DNA of 36,420 nt from DSSM01 sp964484125 (GTDB lineage Bacteria; Bacteroidota; Ignavibacteria; Tepidaquicellales; Tepidaquicellaceae): NCBI GenBank assembly GCA_964484125.1, contig CAZAEK010000019.1, positions 1 through 36,420 on the forward strand, given 5' to 3'. Position numbers and translations under genes: made by a program. Below, one piece after another: positions 1 through 8,726 of this stretch; position 1 is the stretch's first letter; each line of letters begins with the position of its first letter. The notes beneath the pieces are model-generated. The model was not told where the DNA came from. It did not search any database and saw nothing but the letters and a program-made list of their open reading frames with translations.

Positions 1-24
1 GGGGTGCGTATAATTCCGATAATT

Positions 25-870
25 TTATTTTCTTTTGCCGATATAAAATGAGACTCCGCCGAAAACGTCAAAACTTCCTATGTTGCGGCTGGTTGTAATA
101 TAGGGATTTATATCCGTATTTGCTTCGTCGTTTAAAAACATATATCCATTTGCGTCTGAGACCTTCGTGCTCTTTAATAAAATATTATGCATCATATACC
201 TCATTCCTACTGTAAATCCAAAATTCTCATTTGCTCTGATATTATATTGAGCATTTACTCCAAAACCCATTCTGTAATTTGCTCTTAATGTATTAAAAGT
301 TTCTCCCTGTCCAGTCGGCTGGTCATAATATCTTCCGAAAACCGAGCTCATATCAATATCTGCTCCGAAATCAAATGATGACCTTAACGCCTCATCTACA
401 AATACTGAATATTCAAATCCGAGTCCGGCATAAGGAATATTTATTCTTGCATTGCTTCTGCCTGAAACTCCGCCTGGGGGAACATATTGTCCCGAACCGT
501 TTACTCCTACTGAAGGCCAGCCGGCAGCCACAAATGGCATGTTATATGCCGCCGCTTCATCATTCGTGTAATGAGAATAGGTGAATAATGCATAAAGCCG
601 TATCTGAGATGCCTCATAAGTACCTATGGCAAATTTTACTTTTGTTGATGCCTGAAATCCGCCTGACATTGCATAATTTGCGAAGTTATAATATTCCTTT
701 ATCGAGGACCCTTTTAAATCAAGTATAGGAAGACTATAACCTCCGAAAACATCAACTACAAACATCGGCTTTTTTAATTTCTTGATTTTAGAAATTGTAA
801 CCTGTGACTCTGCAGTTGATATACCAATCAACAAAATTAGAACTAATGGAAGAAGGAATTTTTTCATCAC
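25..870 (-). CDS. Predicted outer-membrane beta-barrel protein, unknown function
   Basis: The protein has 281 residues. It starts with two Met, two Lys and a hydrophobic stretch (about residues 5-20), a good signal peptide. The mature part alternates aromatic and polar residues and ends in FGGVSFYIGKRK, as in small outer-membrane barrels of this phylum. No catalytic motif or named family is recognisable. It lies 25 bp downstream of the S8 protease on the same strand and is probably cotranscribed with it, since no promoter is visible in the gap. Its size suits a barrel of about 8-10 strands. The barrel assignment is inference from composition and could be wrong; that it is a real exported protein is more secure. 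Confidence 0.7.
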   Translation of the reverse strand: MMKKFLLPLVLILLIGISTAESQVTISKIKKLKKPMFVVDVFGGYSLPILDLKGSSIKEYYNFANYAMSGGFQASTKVKFAIGTYEASQIRLYALFTYSHYTNDEAAAYNMPFVAAGWPSVGVNGSGQYVPPGGVSGRSNARINIPYAGLGFEYSVFVDEALRSSFDFGADIDMSSVFGRYYDQPTGQGETFNTLRANYRMGFGVNAQYNIRANENFGFTVGMRYMMHNILLKSTKVSDANGYMFLNDEANTDINPYITTSRNIGSFDVFGGVSFYIGKRK

Positions 871-895
871 TTTATATTTTAATTTATAAAAATAT

Positions 896-3046
896 TTATT
901 TTATCAGTACCATTTTCTTTACCTGAGTATATGCTTTTGTGCTGAGTTTATAGAAATATGTTCCGGAAGATAAGCCGTTACCTGAGAAGTCAACTGTATA
1001 TACTCCGCTTTCAAACTGTGAATTTACAAGCTCAGATACGAGTTTGCCTGTTATATCATATACTTTCAGTGATACGAATGTTTTCTCCGGAACTGAGAAT
1101 TTAATTTTCGTAACAGGATTAAATGGATTCGGATAATTATCAAAAAGGTTATATGTCAGAGGTTGCTCTGTTTCTTTCGTTATTCCTGTAGTTCCGACTG
1201 TGAATAAAAATCTTGTTGCAGGTGGTGTGCTTCCGGGAGGATTTATTCCGCTTCCGCCTGCCGGTAAAGTTGTAATTTTCGGACTTGGTAATGCAATATC
1301 CTGTGCCGCTAAATAATACTCAACTGAAGTTCCGATCTGACTTCCGGGTATTTTGAAATAAAATGTATCATTCGATACCTTGAACTGATTTACATATGAC
1401 CATGCTGACCAGCCGCCTCCTGTATTTTTTCTGTAATACATTCTTGGTGCTTCATTTGAACGCGTATATCTTATTATTCCGTTATCCGTAATCTTTGCTT
1501 TGAATGTAAGCGAATCTGTAACAGGTGTATTATTAAATGGCTGAGTGTGTGAAATTACAGGTGCTGTATTATCCAGTTTTCTTGCTGAGTCAACTGATTT
1601 CTCTGCATCAATTAATCCCCATCCGACGAGGTTATTTGGTGATGAACTGTTGTTTGCAAATTTCCTCAGTATATCTCTTATCTGAATTGGTGTGAGATTT
1701 TTATTTGCTGAAAGCATCTGTGCTCCTACTCCTGCTGCCATCGGACATGCCCATGAAGTTCCTGAACCGAATGTGCTGTAACCTGTGCCTGATGCTACCT
1801 GATTTCCAGAACCCTGTGTCATAATGTCGGGTTTGATTCTCGGAGGCACGTCTGTTGTAGGTCCGACAGAACTATAGGAAGCTCTTACGCCTGCAGAAGT
1901 AGTTGCTCCGATTGTGATAACTGAATCTCCGTCAGCCGGAGCTCCGAGTGTGTTATGAGAAGTGTTATTGCCATTATTGCCTGCTGAATTGAAAACCGCT
2001 ATTCCGTTATGTGCGGCAATATCTGCTCCTATCGTTATGGAAGCTGTGTAACCGTTCATATCCTGCCATGTAAGACTCGGATATGGATAATCAAATTCGA
2101 GATAGCCGAGTGAACTTGTAATTATATCTGCTCCGAGTGAGTCAACCCATTCAGCGGCTTCAACCCAGTTATCCATTTCTGCTGGTGTTTCTCCGGGGTC
2201 AACTTCTGTTCTGCAGATTATGTATGTTGACCTGAATGCCGGCGAAACTAATGAGCCCGGCTTATATCCGCCTACAAGTGATAATGTTGCCTGTCCGTGT
2301 GAATGTGAAGCGATGTTTACAGTATCATTTGTATGAAAATCTTTTTTCTTCCAGATTTTCATCGGTAACGTTGTAAATGCTTCGTGTGTCTGATAGTTCG
2401 TAAATCCTGCATCAAAATTTGCTACTATTACTCCCTGTCCGTATATGCCGTTGTTGTGTGGTATATTTGCTTTAATCAATGTCATCTGTGTTAAACTCGG
2501 TCCATAGCTGAATGAATCTACAAGAGGACTGTCTTTGAATTCATTTAATGCTGGTGCATCAATTTCTTCGATCGGCTTACTTCTTTTATATCTTTCAACG
2601 AGTTCGATCTTATTCACAAAATCAAGTTTTGCTATTTCATATATCTGATTGGTCATCAGTTCTACGCTTACTGCATTTAACCATTTGCTTTTAACTCTGA
2701 ATTTTACAACCTTATTTTCAAGTTGCTGAACATAAGGTTCATACACCGGAATGTCGTGAAAACCTACGAGCTGATTTTCCGGTAGGACTTTTTTTCTTCT
2801 TTCGAGTGACCTTTCGGAAACAAGTGATTTCGGGTCAGAAAGTTTTTGTTCGGCTCCGGGACCTTTATCTTTGAAATAAATCCATACGCTATGTTTTTTA
2901 GATGCGTCATTATCAAATGCGAGAACCTTTGTCAATATATTTCCGATTTTTGCAGAATTATCTGTTTGAAATATTTTTGAGTTGAATGCAAATGAAATTG
3001 CAATTGCGATTACAAGGAGAGACGTGATTTTAAGAGTTTTCTTCAT
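896..3046 (-). CDS. Secreted S8 family serine protease (subtilase) with T9SS type A sorting domain
   Basis: A 716-residue subtilisin-like endopeptidase. The N-terminal signal anchor (residues 1-22) is followed by a propeptide-like region to about 190. The catalytic triad reads clearly: Asp212 in NFDAGF (the usual DTG is DAG), His250 in HSHGQA, and Ser431 in GTSWACPMA. The oxyanion Asn lies in FNSAGNNG. After the protease domain comes a beta-sandwich region (about 490-620). The last 90 residues form a T9SS sorting domain with NYPNPFNP, a KVYDITGK-like core and a C-terminal Lys-rich strand. By family knowledge such proteins cross the outer membrane through the Por system and are attached or released there. 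The domain order and length are normal and I see no frameshift. It precedes the beta-barrel gene in a likely two-gene transcript. Confidence 0.93.
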   Translation of the reverse strand: MKKTLKITSLLVIAIAISFAFNSKIFQTDNSAKIGNILTKVLAFDNDASKKHSVWIYFKDKGPGAEQKLSDPKSLVSERSLERRKKVLPENQLVGFHDIPVYEPYVQQLENKVVKFRVKSKWLNAVSVELMTNQIYEIAKLDFVNKIELVERYKRSKPIEEIDAPALNEFKDSPLVDSFSYGPSLTQMTLIKANIPHNNGIYGQGVIVANFDAGFTNYQTHEAFTTLPMKIWKKKDFHTNDTVNIASHSHGQATLSLVGGYKPGSLVSPAFRSTYIICRTEVDPGETPAEMDNWVEAAEWVDSLGADIITSSLGYLEFDYPYPSLTWQDMNGYTASITIGADIAAHNGIAVFNSAGNNGNNTSHNTLGAPADGDSVITIGATTSAGVRASYSSVGPTTDVPPRIKPDIMTQGSGNQVASGTGYSTFGSGTSWACPMAAGVGAQMLSANKNLTPIQIRDILRKFANNSSSPNNLVGWGLIDAEKSVDSARKLDNTAPVISHTQPFNNTPVTDSLTFKAKITDNGIIRYTRSNEAPRMYYRKNTGGGWSAWSYVNQFKVSNDTFYFKIPGSQIGTSVEYYLAAQDIALPSPKITTLPAGGSGINPPGSTPPATRFLFTVGTTGITKETEQPLTYNLFDNYPNPFNPVTKIKFSVPEKTFVSLKVYDITGKLVSELVNSQFESGVYTVDFSGNGLSSGTYFYKLSTKAYTQVKKMVLIK

Positions 3047-3155
3047 TATAATATATATATTTAATTGACAGATAAGTTAATTCAAATAATGTAAAAGTTC
3101 AATATATTAAACGATTATAAAAGTATTTAGGTTCGATAATTTTCTGAACACGTAT

Positions 3156-3269
3156 AACACTGATTAGACGGATTTACACAGATTATTTTTATAAGGAAAG
3201 AGCAGGAACAAATATAAAGATATAAGAAAAATCTGTGATAATCCGTAAGATCTGTGTTTATCTGTGTTC
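3156..3269. repeat. Imperfect inverted repeat of CACAGAT/ATCTGTG type (dispersed repeat)
   Basis: The left arm (about 3156-3192) reads AACACTGATTAG followed by ACGGATTTACACAGATT. The right arm (about 3227-3269) is its imperfect reverse complement, with ATCTGTG, ATCCGTAAG and ATCTGTGTTTATCTGTGTT. The spacer is about 34 bases and purine-rich. A half-copy in the sense of the left arm occurs at 28157-28196, so this is a dispersed element and not a chance hairpin. It has no coding content. A MITE-like or REP-like origin is inference. Confidence 0.65.
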
Positions 3270-3278
3270 ATAAGCTCT

Positions 3279-3313
3279 TGATAAACTTTACAAACCTGAT
3301 AAACTTTACAAAC
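3279..3313. repeat. Two-copy 18-base tandem repeat
   Basis: The 17-base string TGATAAACTTTACAAAC occurs at 3279-3295 and again at 3297-3313, so the period is 18. It lies directly after the inverted-repeat element. No function is visible. Confidence 0.8.
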
Positions 3314-3434
3314 TTATTCTTTTCTCATTTCGCGAGAAAAAAATACCCATAATAAATTATGCTATTTCAATAACTTACACACGCCGAACCCCTGTAAATA
3401 CTACATTTTTAACGCATCTTTTGATACCCGTATA

Positions 3435-3465
3435 TTGACAAACGAATTTTACAATACTATTTTTG
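3435..3465 (+). promoter_or_regulatory. Bacteroidetes-type promoter for the phage-like gene pair
   Basis: TTG at 3435-3437 is followed after 20 bases by TATTTTTG at 3458-3465, an exact match to the TAnnTTTG -7 consensus of the Bacteroidetes primary sigma factor. The expected transcript start is a few bases downstream, just before the Shine-Dalgarno sequence at 3471. This also explains why the TTG at 3435, although in frame with the next gene, is not its start codon. Confidence 0.75.
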
Positions 3466-3470
3466 CACAA

Positions 3471-3477
3471 AAAGGAG
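3471..3477 (+). promoter_or_regulatory. Shine-Dalgarno AAAGGAG deciding the start at 3486
   Basis: AAAGGAG sits 8 bases before ATG 3486. It is one of only two clear Shine-Dalgarno sequences in this window; the other precedes ATG 35199. Confidence 0.8.
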
Positions 3478-3485
3478 AATTTAAA

Positions 3486-4049
3486 ATGGAAAACAAAATC
3501 AACACTGATTCTTTAACAGGCGTTATGAAAAACTGGCAGACCGATATGATACAATTCGGAAAAGAAATCCTAAGACCGGGTAAAGATTACGGTCTTATAA
3601 GCGGATTTGAGAAACCAGTTCTGCTCAAGCCGGGTGCCGAAAAACTCTGCAAGGCATATAATCTGCAGATTAAAAATCTCGATTGCGTTAATGAAGTTTT
3701 TAATCCCGATAAACCTTTTATTGACGTTACCTATAAATGTGTGCTCAGTTCAAAAGATGGTTTTAATCTCGGAGTATGTGAGGGAAATGCCAACAGCGAG
3801 GAACCGAAGTTTAAATATATCTATTGCAGAACAAACCTGAGACCTCCGAAATCAGAGGCAGACAAACTGAAATCCGAAGGTAAGGGAAAATGGATAAAAG
3901 CTGGCAATGACTGGATATGGGCTGAGAAGCGTCTTAACAGAGAAGTAATCGGACAAAAGAATACGATTAAGAAAATTGCTCAGAAAAGAGCTTTTGTTGG
4001 TGCAGTATTAATGGCAACCTGCACTTCAGAATATTTTTCACAGGATTAG
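3486..4049 (+). CDS. Phage/plasmid-type KPGAEKL protein, possible single-strand annealing protein
   Basis: 187 residues from ATG 3486, chosen over the in-frame TTG at 3435 because of the promoter and Shine-Dalgarno between them. It shows the hallmarks of a widespread phage and plasmid family usually annotated as hypothetical: GKDYGLISG, LLKPGAEKLCKAYNL, a middle VCEGNANS with CRTNLRP, and a C-terminal IKKIAQKRAFVGAVLMA ending in SEYFSQD. The C-terminal Lys/Ala-rich helix resembles the end of Rad52/Sak-like annealing proteins. A role in recombination is therefore possible, but that is inference and no enzymatic motif is visible. It has no signal peptide and is cytoplasmic. The HNH gene follows after 28 bases. 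The strong promoter and Shine-Dalgarno, unlike the neighbours, fit a transferred gene. Confidence 0.8.
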   Translation: MENKINTDSLTGVMKNWQTDMIQFGKEILRPGKDYGLISGFEKPVLLKPGAEKLCKAYNLQIKNLDCVNEVFNPDKPFIDVTYKCVLSSKDGFNLGVCEGNANSEEPKFKYIYCRTNLRPPKSEADKLKSEGKGKWIKAGNDWIWAEKRLNREVIGQKNTIKKIAQKRAFVGAVLMATCTSEYFSQD

Positions 4050-4077
4050 TTTTTAAAAAATATAAATTATAATTGTT

Positions 4078-4557
4078 ATGAAACCAATTCCCGGATTTCC
4101 TTTATATTATGCGGGAAGCGACGGACGCATTTATAAGAAAAGGAATAAAAGATTAAAACAGCTTACTCATTTCATTCCGCCGGAATCGAAATATTTCTCT
4201 GTTTACCTTTGCACAGGTGGAGCTGAGAAAAAAGGTATGCAGGTGCATAAATTAATAGCAATGGCTTATTATAATATAAATCCGTCTGATTACAAAATTT
4301 CTCATATTGATAATGATTGCCTTAATAACAGACCTGAAAATATTAAAATTGAGAAATGTGAAACACAGCAGGAAAATCAAAATGAAGTTTCAAGGAGAAA
4401 TGCAGTTTCGCAATACGAAAAACTTTTTGAAAGGCATCTGAATTACGACAGAAGTAAAACCGAATGGAAGCGATATGAAGCAGTGAAAACAAAGGGAAAT
4501 TATAAAAACACTTACAACTATTTACTCGTTCATCTCAAGTCTGCGGGAGTGCTGTAA
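4078..4557 (+). CDS. NUMOD4/HNH_3 endonuclease, homing-type
   Basis: 159 residues. The N-terminus (IPGFPLYYAGSDGRIYKK) is a NUMOD4-like DNA-binding module. It is followed by an HNH_3 domain with VHKLIAMAYY, then ISHIDNDCLNNRPENIKI, which keeps the His, Asp and Asn positions typical of the family. The last 70 residues are charged and helical with no recognised domain. Such enzymes nick or cut DNA and are typical of phages and mobile introns. It follows the KPGAEKL-type gene closely and probably shares its promoter. Its stop lies 2 bases from the convergent phosphatase stop, with no terminator visible between them. It appears intact. Confidence 0.85.
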   Translation: MKPIPGFPLYYAGSDGRIYKKRNKRLKQLTHFIPPESKYFSVYLCTGGAEKKGMQVHKLIAMAYYNINPSDYKISHIDNDCLNNRPENIKIEKCETQQENQNEVSRRNAVSQYEKLFERHLNYDRSKTEWKRYEAVKTKGNYKNTYNYLLVHLKSAGVL

Positions 4558-4559
4558 AC

Positions 4560-7433
4560 TTAATTTTTCGTCTTCAAAATCACTATCGTTATATCATCAT
4601 ATTGTTTTGTTTCCTGTCTGAATTTTGTTATATCGTCGAGCAGTCCTGAGCAGATTTCTTTTGCATTTTTTCCGGAGTATTTTTTTATGCTTTCGAAAAG
4701 GCGCTCTTCGCCAAACTGTTCTCCTGATGCATTCATACTTTCAGTTACTCCGTCTGATATTATTATAAAGGTTTCGCCTTCTGTGTATTTTATTGTTATT
4801 TCTTCGATTGATGATTCAAATTTTTCATCAGAGCTTAAACCGAGCCCTATTCCTCCGGGCTGTATTTTCGTGATTTGATTGCCGTCTTTGTCTATCCTGT
4901 ACAATGGCAAATGCCCTGCCCTCGCATACCTTATCATTTTTTCAGATGGATATATGCTCGCACCTATTGCCGTAATAAATGATTTTGAGTCTATATTTTT
5001 ATATAGTAATTTATTTGCTCTTGAAAGCAGTTTTCCCGGTGAGAGATTGAATTCATTAAGCGTTTGAAATATTCCCTGTACCTTCGACATATATAATGCC
5101 GCCGATGTACCTTTGCCGCTTACGTCTCCCATTACAACAGTTAGTTTGTCTTCTGTTCCGTTAAGAAAGTCATAGAAATCTCCTCCGACTTCAAGTGCAG
5201 GTAAGGAAACTGCATATATATCAAGTCCGGGTGTTTCCGGAACCCGCTGCGGAAGAGATTCGAGTTGTATTTTTCTCGCTACTTCAAGCTCCTGTTTGAT
5301 TCTTGCCTGTGCAGTTAGCTCTTCGTGTAATACTGAATTTTCTATTGCTATTGCTATATTCGAAGCAAGTGATTCGACAAAATCTATATCCTCCGGCTTT
5401 ATAGGCGTCTCTGATAACTTCTCGCCTATGAATATTATTCCGGGTATCTTTTCCTTTGCTATAATCGGAATAAGATAGTGGAACTGATTTTTTTCCATAA
5501 AATCACTTATACATCTATCTGCCTCTTTTACTGACAGCGATGTTTTTATTTTGCCGAGACATTCATGCATATTTTCATCGAGATTTATTGTTACGCTTTC
5601 ATCTCCGGTTGAATCAATGCATAAAACCTTATTACCCCACTGATTAGCCGAAGTCAGAAATGTTATTCCTGATTTTTTCAGCTTCACGAGTTCCGGAAGT
5701 TTCTTTGCAATAAGGAGCCCGAGCTGTTCAAATGTGATTGTTTTATAAATAAGTGATATTAATTCAGATTGCGCTTTCTTATAATCGAGTTTCTCCCTGT
5801 AGAATATTCTGTCAAAATATTTTATCCCTTCCTGATATAGTCTGATATTTACATATCCGGAAATAAATGCAATTATTATCATTATTATATTCCCCGCGAT
5901 TCTTCCGTATTCCGGATTTAATTCCGCAGGTGCAAATCTTACATAGGTTGCTGATAACTCTACAATGGGTATGTTAAGATTTATTTTTGACAGAAATATT
6001 ATTGTCGTAAAAAATAATCCTGAAGTTATTAAGAATAATAAAACAGAAAGAAAATTATATTGTATATTTCTCCGAAGTGATATTCTTATTTCAGTTGAAT
6101 TCTTTTTCCGCAGTGCAAGCAGAAATGAGAGAGGCACTATTATCACTATAATTAACCCGTAATCTTTATACCACATTGGAAGACTTAATCCCACATCATA
6201 GGAAAATATATATAGTAATACAATTACCAGTGGATAATTTACCAACCGCGATAATTTCTTCTCTTCTTTTGTGTATTCAGTTCTGTCGGCAAATCTTTCA
6301 ACGAGATAATAGACCATCATTGATATACTGATTATGTTGTATATCAGTGAATTAATAGATTCAATATTGAAGAAATAATAATATGTAAATATCAAAGATG
6401 ATATTGTTGCGAGAATATATGGGATATAAATTACTCTTCTTCTTCCGGCGGTAATTGATGTTACTACGGGATAATATAGCAATGTATGAAACACCAGCGG
6501 TAATACGTTTAACCCTATTAAATTTGAGAGATATATTTTAATGAATGCAGCAAAGTCATATCCGGGCGGATTATAATTTACGGATAAAATCATTTGAAGA
6601 CTTGTTACAAGAAAAGTTATTGCCGCTAATCTCGATACTTTGTTTTCCGGTTTTTTAAGTCCGAAGAGTAATGCGGTAAGTGCCATTACTATTGCAATGA
6701 TAATTACCATCAAATGATTTGTTCTTATTCCGAACGTTGAAAGCTCTACATTTATTATATATATGTTATTCTTTCGGAGTATCTTAAAAGGTATTTTTTC
6801 ATTTAACGGAAGATTTCTTATATATCGAAGTGATTCCATCGTAAAAGACTGACTTTCGTTAGCAGAGCCCATCATTTTGATTTCATAATCTCTGATTGAT
6901 AACAGAACGTCCCCAGGTTCAATTCCTGCTTTTGATGTTGCACCATCAGGTATTACATATCCTATGAAAATTCCGTTTTCTAAATATTTTATGTTTCCTT
7001 CGTCTAATAAATCTGCCCGTCTTACATAAAATGTATCCGCTAATTTCATATACATATTGTATTCTGATAAATCCTTGAGGATGCCTGATTTCCTTACATC
7101 AAAAAGTGTAACTTTTATCAGTTCTTTTTTATTGAAGAATAAATATTCATAAAGTGATTTTATGCTGTCTGTTTTTATCCCTTCAATACTTATTAAAAAA
7201 CTTCCTGCGCCGATTTTTGATGGTGTTGGAGATGTGCTTTCTAAACTGAATACAGGTAAATCCCTCGCAATATAATAATTCGATGGTCTCGGCATATAAT
7301 GCGTTCCGGTGAATACTGTTGTTGCATTTCTGTATGCATCTATTACCAGAACTAACATTATGAATACAAACAAAGCAATTACAAGTGCTTTGAATTGCCC
7401 GGGCTTCCTGTCGAAATATTTTTCTTCTGACAT
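4560..7433 (-). CDS. Membrane PP2C/SpoIIE-type serine phosphatase with PDZ-like, multi-TM and GAF domains
   Basis: 957 residues. A first TM segment (about 14-31) is followed by an extracytoplasmic region with PDZ-like signatures (GDVLLSIRDYEI, about residues 50-230). About eight or nine TM helices (about 240-540) come next, then a GAF-like domain (about 560-690) and a short coiled coil. The C-terminal RsbU/SpoIIE phosphatase domain (about 720-955) has metal-binding Asp752 in GGDFYDF, Asp770 in GDVSGKG, and a final YDDITIVI. By family knowledge it dephosphorylates a Ser/Thr-phosphorylated anti-sigma antagonist or similar protein. No such partner is encoded nearby. The PDZ-plus-membrane front suggests it senses an envelope signal, and the HtrA protease gene lies directly upstream. 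An inverted repeat lies just before its start. Confidence 0.9.
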   Translation of the reverse strand: MSEEKYFDRKPGQFKALVIALFVFIMLVLVIDAYRNATTVFTGTHYMPRPSNYYIARDLPVFSLESTSPTPSKIGAGSFLISIEGIKTDSIKSLYEYLFFNKKELIKVTLFDVRKSGILKDLSEYNMYMKLADTFYVRRADLLDEGNIKYLENGIFIGYVIPDGATSKAGIEPGDVLLSIRDYEIKMMGSANESQSFTMESLRYIRNLPLNEKIPFKILRKNNIYIINVELSTFGIRTNHLMVIIIAIVMALTALLFGLKKPENKVSRLAAITFLVTSLQMILSVNYNPPGYDFAAFIKIYLSNLIGLNVLPLVFHTLLYYPVVTSITAGRRRVIYIPYILATISSLIFTYYYFFNIESINSLIYNIISISMMVYYLVERFADRTEYTKEEKKLSRLVNYPLVIVLLYIFSYDVGLSLPMWYKDYGLIIVIIVPLSFLLALRKKNSTEIRISLRRNIQYNFLSVLLFLITSGLFFTTIIFLSKINLNIPIVELSATYVRFAPAELNPEYGRIAGNIIMIIIAFISGYVNIRLYQEGIKYFDRIFYREKLDYKKAQSELISLIYKTITFEQLGLLIAKKLPELVKLKKSGITFLTSANQWGNKVLCIDSTGDESVTINLDENMHECLGKIKTSLSVKEADRCISDFMEKNQFHYLIPIIAKEKIPGIIFIGEKLSETPIKPEDIDFVESLASNIAIAIENSVLHEELTAQARIKQELEVARKIQLESLPQRVPETPGLDIYAVSLPALEVGGDFYDFLNGTEDKLTVVMGDVSGKGTSAALYMSKVQGIFQTLNEFNLSPGKLLSRANKLLYKNIDSKSFITAIGASIYPSEKMIRYARAGHLPLYRIDKDGNQITKIQPGGIGLGLSSDEKFESSIEEITIKYTEGETFIIISDGVTESMNASGEQFGEERLFESIKKYSGKNAKEICSGLLDDITKFRQETKQYDDITIVILKTKN

Positions 7434-7440
7434 TATAGAC

Positions 7441-7521
7441 GGTTTAATTACCGTAAATTAATTATTTTATTTCTTTATTAATATAAATAAATATTTCAGT
7501 ATGATTTACGGTAATTAATCC
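7441..7521. repeat. 18-bp inverted repeat in the 5' leader of the phosphatase gene
   Basis: The arms are 7441-7458 and 7504-7521 (core TTAATTACCGTAAAT against ATTTACGGTAATTAA). Seventeen of 18 positions pair, with a 45-base AT-only-like spacer. It lies between the htrA stop and the phosphatase start, both on the minus strand. In RNA it could form a long stem that uncouples the two genes; in DNA the arms could be paired binding sites. Confidence 0.8.
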
Positions 7522-7535
7522 TTTGATGTTTCGTT

Positions 7536-8726
7536 TTATTCAAGTGTCATTTCTATTGTTTTCTTATCGCCGTTTCTTAATATCTCCATTTTAAGAATAT
7601 CTCCTTTTCGCATATCGTTTACTATCATTATCAGGTCCTGTTCGTTTCTTATCCTCTCTCCGTTTGCATATAATATTATATCTTCTGGTCTTAATCCGGC
7701 TCTGTCTGCAGAGCCGTTCTTTACTACCTGAGTTACTATTACTCCGTATCTGTCTTTGAGGTTGAAATACTTCGCTATCTGTTCATCTATTCCCTGTATC
7801 CTGAAGCCCGGATTGAATTCCCTGTTGATTTTTCCGTTTTCCTTAAGCTCTTCCATTATTTTCTTAACACGGTTAATTGATATCGCAAATCCAATTCCGA
7901 TATTTCCTGAGCTGTATGAACTTCCTGTATATATTATAGTATTCATCCCAATAACTTCGCCCATTGCATTTATCAACGGTCCTCCTGAATTTCCGGAATT
8001 GATCGCCGCATCTGTCTGAAGCATATCTTTATATACCCTTTTTCCGTCTGCATTTACTTTCATTCCGCTTGCACTCAGTACACCTACTGTTACTGTCGGT
8101 TTATCGTTGATTTCAAATAATCCGAATGGATTGCCGAGTGCAATTACCCATTCGCCTATTATTACATTATCAGAATTTCCGAATGTTACTGCTGGTAATC
8201 CCTTCTTGTTGATTTTTAATAATGCTACGTCTGTATTGGGGTCTGCTCCCACAAGTTTTGCTTCTACTGTTTCGCCTGTTGTTAATGTTACAGATATTTT
8301 AGTTGCATTTCCGGCTACGTGGTCATTTGTCAATATGTAACCGTCTTCAGAAATTATAAATCCTGAACCAAGCCCTCTTACTATCTGCTTCTGGGAACCG
8401 GGGTCTCCGAAAAACTGCCTGAAAAACGGGTCATCGAAAAATGGATTCCTGATTTCCCGCTCTTCTTCTACATTAATTCCGACTATCGAAGGAGATACTC
8501 TTTCTACTGCTCTTGTGATTGCATTTTGCCTGTCGTCATTTATCTGTGTGTTTATCTGCTGAAGTGATGCTGTTGTAAGATTGTTATCGGGCTTGTTAGA
8601 AAAAAATTCACCGAATAATATTTTACCGAGTACTACTCCGGATATAAGTATGAGAACCAATACCGATATAATTACTAATTTATTACGGTTTAATGTTAAA
8701 TCTGCTTTTAATTCAACCTGTTTCAT
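7536..8726 (-). CDS. HtrA/Deg-family periplasmic serine protease with one PDZ domain
   Basis: 396 residues. One N-terminal TM or signal anchor (about residues 17-38) places the catalytic part in the periplasm. The chymotrypsin-like domain has the full triad: His136 in TNDHVAG, Asp166 in NTDVALL, and Ser247 in NSGNSGGPL. A single PDZ domain follows (about 300-395), with GVIVTQVVKNGSA and AGLRPEDIIL. The family degrades or refolds damaged envelope proteins; the single PDZ and membrane anchor resemble DegS or HhoA more than DegP. The first four bases overlap the end of the transketolase gene (ATG-stop overlap at 8723-8726), so the two are translationally coupled. The residue between Ser and the family name assignment (DegS or DegP-like) is not decidable here. 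Confidence 0.95.
   Translation of the reverse strand: MKQVELKADLTLNRNKLVIISVLVLILISGVVLGKILFGEFFSNKPDNNLTTASLQQINTQINDDRQNAITRAVERVSPSIVGINVEEEREIRNPFFDDPFFRQFFGDPGSQKQIVRGLGSGFIISEDGYILTNDHVAGNATKISVTLTTGETVEAKLVGADPNTDVALLKINKKGLPAVTFGNSDNVIIGEWVIALGNPFGLFEINDKPTVTVGVLSASGMKVNADGKRVYKDMLQTDAAINSGNSGGPLINAMGEVIGMNTIIYTGSSYSSGNIGIGFAISINRVKKIMEELKENGKINREFNPGFRIQGIDEQIAKYFNLKDRYGVIVTQVVKNGSADRAGLRPEDIILYANGERIRNEQDLIMIVNDMRKGDILKMEILRNGDKKTIEMTLE

Larger units (their letters stand above)
3047..3434. other. Non-coding intergenic region with repeat elements
   Basis: About 390 bases between the minus-strand protease start and the promoter of the plus-strand phage-like gene. It has no credible ORF. 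It holds an imperfect inverted repeat (3156-3269), two copies of an 18-base tandem unit (3279-3313) and a small hairpin (3320-3340) with no T-run in either direction. No clear promoter for the protease gene was recognised. Confidence 0.7.

Noticed and set aside
3320..3340. TTTTCTC/GAGAAAA hairpin as terminator
   Set aside because: No T-run follows on either strand and it lies upstream of both flanking genes.
3435..3485. In-frame TTG at 3435 as the start of the KPGAEKL-type protein
   Set aside because: The TTG is the -33 box of a consensus promoter, and a Shine-Dalgarno points to ATG 3486.
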